A stretch of DNA of 10,301 nucleotides. Origin: Zygnema cylindricum. Lineage: Eukaryota; Streptophyta; Zygnematophyceae; Zygnematales; Zygnemataceae. The stretch spans positions 1 to 10,301 of the forward strand of contig JBBHKE010002432.1 of assembly GCA_037447655.1 (NCBI GenBank), in the 5' to 3' direction. Below, piece after piece: positions 6,805-10,301 of the stretch (within the stretch, counting starts at the first letter, position 1; each line of letters begins with the position of its first letter). Below the pieces are notes generated by a model. It was not told where the DNA came from. It made no database searches and saw nothing but the letters and a program-made list of their open reading frames with translations. A program made the translations under genes and the position numbers.

Positions 6805-7565
6805 CAGCTAATAAGTCCTCTGGATGCTGTTTTTCCAATTTCTTCTTGTGTGGAAGTTTTCCTTTTATGCCATTTCTTGTTTTTCTGATTTTACTGGTGC
6901 TATCGTTGGTTGGATTGTTATGTATTTGAGTTGAGCCAGAATCATTTTTTGTTTTCTTAAGCGCTTTTGGTGTATTGTTGAATTTTTCCATGGCATCCGG
7001 TAGTTGCTAGTTAGAGTTACATGTTGGGTTTTTAAAATATCTTTTTGACATTGAAAGATGAGAGTTTTGTTGTACCATTTGTGGTACAGAGACTTTGGTT
7101 TCAAGTGCTGGCTCGTTCTTTTGAGACAGGTAAAACCAATGTATATTGGCATTTTAGTGTGTTTCGTTGTGTCAAGGATTGGTTTGGTAGTTATTATTAG
7201 TTTTTTAATGTTTATTTTTCGGTTTCTTGTACGTTTTTATTCGCGTTTTCAGTCTGCCTTTTTGTTTGTCGATTTCTATTTGCAGTGTTTCTGGTTTATT
7301 GTTGTTTGATCCTGTGTGACATGTCATTTTCAATTTACGCATTCACTTGTTGTAACTTAATGGTCGGATATAGTGTTTTTTTCAGTAAAGCCCAATATTA
7401 AAGTATAGTATTTTATTTTTCTTCATTTTCATAGCATGTCTTTTGAGGGACAGGTTCTATGAAAGCCTCCCAGTAAATCATTTGTGTACAATCACAGTCC
7501 ACTTTTCTTACAACAATTTCTCCCGGGAATTGCTAATCGCAGAGACAATTTTTGCTGCACGCAGG
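6805..7565. other. T-rich intergenic region without a recognised gene
   Basis: The plus strand is very T-rich. Open frames exist on both strands, but their residue content (Lys/Asn-rich on minus, Phe/Val/Leu-rich on plus) follows from base composition and shows no family motif. A perfect 7-bp inverted repeat, TGTACCA-TTTG-TGGTACA, lies at 7071-7088. Nothing else stands out. Confidence 0.5.
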
Positions 7566-7567
7566 TA

Positions 7568-8102
7568 CACCGCGAATCGTTATTAGTGTCAAAGTCACTA
7601 ATTTGGGTTCTTAAAATTTTGTTTTTTTTTTTCCAAATAGGATACATGTCTTTAATTTTTCCTTGACGTTAATTAAGCTACCGTACAAAATAAAGTAAAG
7701 TCCGAAAGTACAATAAAATATAAATAGTGTGCTGTGTGGTCGATATCAGACCTTACATAAATGTACCTTTTCAAGTGAAAATTTACAAAAAAATAATTAA
7801 ACCAGATGCGCACGCATTGGAACGTGCGCTCGTAAAAACGGGATGACACGTAAATTAGTATGGCATGTACAGATACTTTAAATTCGCGACGGCGTACAAT
7901 TTCTTATATTGTGTATGGATACATATAATAATGTATATAATCGTACAGCGAATATTCCATTTTTGTTGTTCCCAAATTAGCATAAACGCCGAAATTAGAA
8001 TACACCATTATTTTTAAAAATTTTAAATTCTTAATTAGCATCAATTACGGTAAATTTTCTTCAACACTACTTAAACTTTGACACTATTAACGATTCGTGG
8101 TG
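7568..8102. mobile_element. 535-bp MITE with TA target duplication, same termini as the 199-bp MITE
   Basis: The left end is CACCGCGAATCGTTATTAG continuing GTGTCAAAGT, and the right end inverted reads CACCACGAATCGTTAATAG continuing GTGTCAAAGT. This is an inverted repeat of about 29 bp with two mismatches. TA lies at 7566-7567 on the left and 8103-8104 on the right. The interior is AT-rich with no coding capacity and does not resemble the 199-bp element beyond the ends, so two MITE families appear to share one transposase specificity. It abuts the next MITE directly, with the single TA at 8103-8104 serving both. Confidence 0.83.
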
Positions 8103-8104
8103 TA

Positions 8105-8303
8105 CACCGCGAATCGTTATTAGCGTTGAGAAATTATTAGTGTAAAGAAAAAATTAGCGTCATTAATTCTAATTTAGTGCCAGGAGACGTGGCAGATTAT
8201 CGTCCACGTCATTAAATAGTGTAGTTTATTCTATTTAAGGCATTAATGTCAAAATTTTGGGGTGCCGATATAGAGTTCATAACGCTAATAACGATTCGCG
8301 GTG
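8105..8303 (+). mobile_element. 199-bp MITE with TA target duplication, copy 2
   Basis: It has perfect 23-bp terminal inverted repeats (CACCGCGAATCGTTATTAG continuing CGTT at both ends), flanked by TA at 8103-8104 and 8304-8305. It has the same length as the copy at 2271-2469, in opposite orientation, and about 88% identity by eye without gaps. Its better-preserved ends suggest it is closer to the ancestral form, or younger. The interior contains several TTATTAG/CTAATAA repeats. Confidence 0.9.
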
Positions 8304-8305
8304 TA

Positions 8306-8860
8306 GTTGTCAAAAATTGTACATTTGAAGTAAAGATTAGTACAAGTTACGTATCTTCGAGTTCAGATTTGACGGACAATCCGTCTAAGGGGGTGTCCCC
8401 ATGTAATCAGTACTTTGATAAAGTATTTTGGATTGTAGTGAAGATTCTCCGTACTACTTTGAAGAGCGTCCCAATGTGCGAAAATGAAATCGGAACTTTG
8501 ACACGTGACGGTGGTAGACGTAGGTACAAATTGTGACGATTGAAGGTGACAACAAAACTTCCGACGATTGGTGACGCCAACAAAAAAAGCGACAGTGGTA
8601 GACGTCTAGGTTTTTGTGAAATTGTAGACGTTTAAGGTTTGGCGACACTGTGACGTCACGCTCTCTTGTGACAACGTCGACGCCACGGATTCAAGAACTT
8701 TCCGCCATGGTTTTCCGAATTCGTTTTTTCTACTTTTCTCACTGGACCTGCCATTAAAAAAAAACTTAAAAATTATCAGAATAAATATTTTTAAAATATC
8801 TTTCATTTTATACCACTATTGTCGTGTCTCATTTTAAAAAGTGTGAGATACAAGCGATAG
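8306..8860. other. Spacer with GACGT-rich repeats, no recognised gene
   Basis: A perfect 6-bp hairpin, GACGGA-CAA-TCCGTC, lies at 8371-8385. From about 8500 to 8690 GTGACG, GTAGACGT and GACGCC recur. GTGGTAGACGT is exact at 8511-8521 and 8595-8605 (84-bp period). Palindromes CACGTG (8502-8507) and TGACGTCA (8651-8658) are present. After 8755 the sequence is AT-rich. The frame 8246-8536 starts inside the MITE and is unlikely to be coding. Confidence 0.45.
8651..8658. promoter_or_regulatory. Perfect CRE-type palindrome TGACGTCA
   Basis: TGACGTCA, within the 10-bp palindrome GTGACGTCAC, is the classic CRE/bZIP site. It sits among many GACG/ACGT half-sites, about 820 bases upstream of the possible exon at 9477. 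Binding is not shown by sequence alone. Confidence 0.3.
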
Positions 8861-9465
8861 TGTGAGAGGGAGAGAGGAGAGGCGACGAGGGCGAAAAATT
8901 ATGCAAAGGACCCATGAACGCAAGTGGAAGTCCGAGACCCCTGCAATTTTTTTTCCGTACATAGCGCGTGATGGCCACGGATCAAAATAGCGAAGACTCT
9001 CCCTCGTCCAAAAATTTTACAAATCGTGTGGCGCGTGCGTGGTTCGTTTTTCATTCGCTGTTTGGGTGGTATTTGAGCTAAAATTACCCCCTCGAAGTGA
9101 TTTTGGAAGAAGTTTTTTTTTGGGCTGGATTCTCTTGCCCAGGGGTCGAAAAGGGGAAAACGCCAAAATGCATTCGCATGACGACAAACACGCCGTACAT
9201 TCAAAGTATGAATTGACGTTCACTCTACTTTGGTAAAAATGATTTTTTCGTACGGCTAAAGTTTTTGTCAAAGTTCCCTGAAAAAAAGGGCAAAAAGACA
9301 GAGAAAAGTAGATACTTTGTACATATTTTATAACGGCAAATAAAGCGCCAAACTTTTCGATACTTCTTTCGATTCTCGCAACTTTTCCCCTTCCTTTCTC
9401 TTTCCCCTCACTTCGTTTCCCCGCTCTCTGATTTCCCTCTCCCTCTTCCTTTCCCCAACTAATAG
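8861..9465. other. Spacer between the GACGT region and the right-hand candidate exon
   Basis: It begins with a short GA-rich run (8861-8882) and ends with a pyrimidine-rich tract at about 9366-9456, directly before AACTAATAG. The tract resembles the end of an intron or a core-promoter pyrimidine stretch. AAAGCGCCAAA at about 9344-9353 looks like an E2F-type site, and TTTTATAA at about 9327 like a weak TATA. A minus-strand frame of 197 codons (9610-9017) is open, but its middle is the antisense of the CT tract, which cannot hold stops, and it matches no family. Confidence 0.35.
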
Positions 9466-9476
9466 GAAAAGCCTCA

Positions 9477-9639
9477 ATGGAGGACGGGCTTCTTTCAAAA
9501 ACCATAAGGACCGTACATAATGTACGGGTCTTACAAAATTTACGGAATACGTGGGGCCAAGTCCAATGGGCGGTTCTTGCGGGCATCGTGCTCGCGATGC
9601 TGAAATGCACTTCTTCTGTGCCAGTACATCACCAGGATC
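9477..9639 (+). CDS. Possible first exon with a membrane/signal segment (partial, unidentified)
   Basis: From the ATG at 9477 the frame stays open through about 54 codons to a donor-like GTGAGA at 9640-9645, after which the sequence becomes an almost pure CT tract. The peptide has a basic N-terminal stretch and a hydrophobic segment WAVLAGIVLAML (residues 31-42) followed by KCTSSVPV, like a signal anchor or late signal peptide. The layout copies the left-edge gene: membrane-targeting exon, donor, CT-rich intron. Directly upstream, a pyrimidine tract and AACTAATAG|G would also serve as an acceptor, so it may be an internal exon starting at 9466. A 17-base palindrome (9511-9527) lies within it. 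No homology is recognised. Confidence 0.3.
9511..9527. repeat. Palindrome CCGTACAT-A-ATGTACGG
   Basis: It has perfect 8-bp arms around a single A. It lies inside the candidate right-hand exon. It may be chance or a binding site. Confidence 0.5.
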
Positions 9640-9645
9640 GTGAGA

Positions 9646-9988
9646 ACTCTCTCTCCCTCTCTCTCCCTTTATATCTCTATCAGTCTCTCTCTTTCTCCTT
9701 TTCCCTCTCTTCTTCCTTCTCTCTCACTCTTTCTTTGTCTCTCTCTTGCTCCACTCTCCATCGCCCTCCGTCTCTTTCTCCTTCTCTCTCTATACTTCTC
9801 TCTTTTCTCTCCTCTCTCTCTCTATATCTCTATTCAAAGGCATCCTGATTTTTATTTCTTATCCTCTTCTCGTCCCCCTCCTCCGCATTCCTTCCCTTCT
9901 TCCTCACAATTCCCTCTCTTTTCCTGCTCTTATCCACTCACTCTTCCTGCCCCTCCTCTTCTCTCCCTCTTTCCCCTAAATTTTCTGC
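9646..9988 (+). repeat. CT-rich simple repeat and polypyrimidine tract
   Basis: This is a long run of CTCTCT, CCCTCT and TTCT units with almost no purine. The frames open through it encode Ser/Leu/Phe runs only because of composition. If the preceding exon is real, the tract is intronic. Confidence 0.9.
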
Positions 9989-10080
9989 GTTCAACCATTT
10001 GGGATTATTATAAACAAAAATATCATATGTTTATGAAAGTGAAGGAAAGTGAAGGATTTTCTCTAAAGCTGAATAATTTT
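9989..10080. other. Short AT-rich island between two pyrimidine tracts
   Basis: It contains AGTGAAGG repeated with one base of variation at about 10037-10056. No gene is seen. Confidence 0.4.
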
Positions 10081-10301
10081 ACTCCTCTACCTCATCCATT
10101 CTTCTCTTTTACCTCTCCTGTACCCCCACCCCACCCTACCCCACCCTACCACCCCTCTCCTCCCTCCTTCCCCTTTACCCTTCCAGCCAATTACATATCT
10201 CCTTCTTCAACAATCGTCCCTTCTCTTCTCTTTCACACCCCTACCTCCCACTCTTCCATTCCTCTACCACCCTCCATACCCTTCCAACCACCTTCCCCCA
10301 C
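10081..10301 (+). repeat. Second polypyrimidine tract, C-rich, to the right edge
   Basis: This tract is richer in C than the first, with CCCCACCCCACCCTA-type units at about 10124-10153 and CTACC/CCTCC units after. It continues to the end of the window. Confidence 0.85.

Noticed and set aside
6752-7152. Lys/Asn-rich minus-strand frames
   Set aside because: They are the antisense of the same T-rich DNA. Residue content follows base composition.
7058-7309. Hydrophobic 83-codon plus-strand frame that looks like a membrane protein
   Set aside because: The region is extremely T-rich, so Phe, Leu, Val and Ile codons are expected by composition. There is no gene context or motif.
8246-8536. 96-codon plus-strand frame
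   Set aside because: It begins inside the 199-bp MITE and crosses its end and the TA duplication. No motif is seen.
1360-9530. Apparent excess of the tetranucleotide GTAC
   Set aside because: By rough hand count it is about 1.6 times the expectation from base composition, which is modest. Much of it lies in transposon sequence. A genome-wide word count would be needed before calling it a signal.
9017-9610. Minus-strand open frame of 197 codons, the longest without interruption near the right edge
   Set aside because: Its middle is the antisense of a CT tract, which cannot contain stops. The peptide shows Glu/Gly/Lys low complexity and no family motif, and the opposite strand has a more gene-like layout.
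9477-9979. Ser/Leu-rich protein continuing through the CT repeats
   Set aside because: Beyond about 9640 the frame is open only because pyrimidine-only DNA has no stop codons. A splice donor at 9640 is a better explanation.

Overview
This is a eukaryotic nuclear window. The evidence is a spliced protein-coding gene with GT-AG introns of about 600 bases, T-rich intergenic DNA, long GA/CT simple repeats, several nested non-autonomous DNA transposons and AATAAA-type poly(A) signals. I cannot name the organism. A secreted cysteine-rich PAN/apple-type protein, a compact DUF84-type nucleotide triphosphatase and abundant purine/pyrimidine tracts would fit a protist such as an alveolate or stramenopile, but this is inference only.

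Layout. (a) 1-710: a minus-strand first exon (start codon at 532-530) encodes a signal peptide and the start of a PAN-like cysteine module. It runs into a purine-rich tract at the left edge, which on the coding strand is a CT-rich intron-like tract. (b) 1096-2881: a complete non-autonomous hAT-like element, 1104-2873, flanked by a perfect 8-bp target duplication. Inside it lie a second element with a TAA duplication (1278-2089), a four-unit tandem repeat of about 63 bp (2165-2616), and a 199-bp MITE (2271-2469) inserted into one unit of that repeat. (c) 2882-4427: T-rich intergenic/5' region of the next gene. (d) 4428-6230: a three-exon plus-strand gene for a 203-residue non-canonical purine NTP phosphatase (DUF84/YjjX family), with introns at 4628-5234 and 5432-6015. 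(e) 6231-7565: 3' region, a possible terminal exon of another gene (6589-6726) and T-rich spacer. (f) 7566-8305: two abutting MITEs of 535 and 199 bp sharing one TA dinucleotide. The 199-bp element is a second, inverted copy of the one nested in the hAT-like element. (g) 8306-9465: spacer with GACGT-rich repeats, then a pyrimidine-rich tract. (h) 9466-10301: a possible plus-strand exon with a hydrophobic segment, followed by a long CT-rich tract to the right edge.

The genes show no sign of acting together. The only one with a firm biochemical role is the house-cleaning nucleotidase. The most informative part of the window is transposon history: three levels of nesting, three classes of target duplication (8 bp, TAA, TA), and an internal empty-site control that fixes the insertion boundaries of the TA-targeting MITE.
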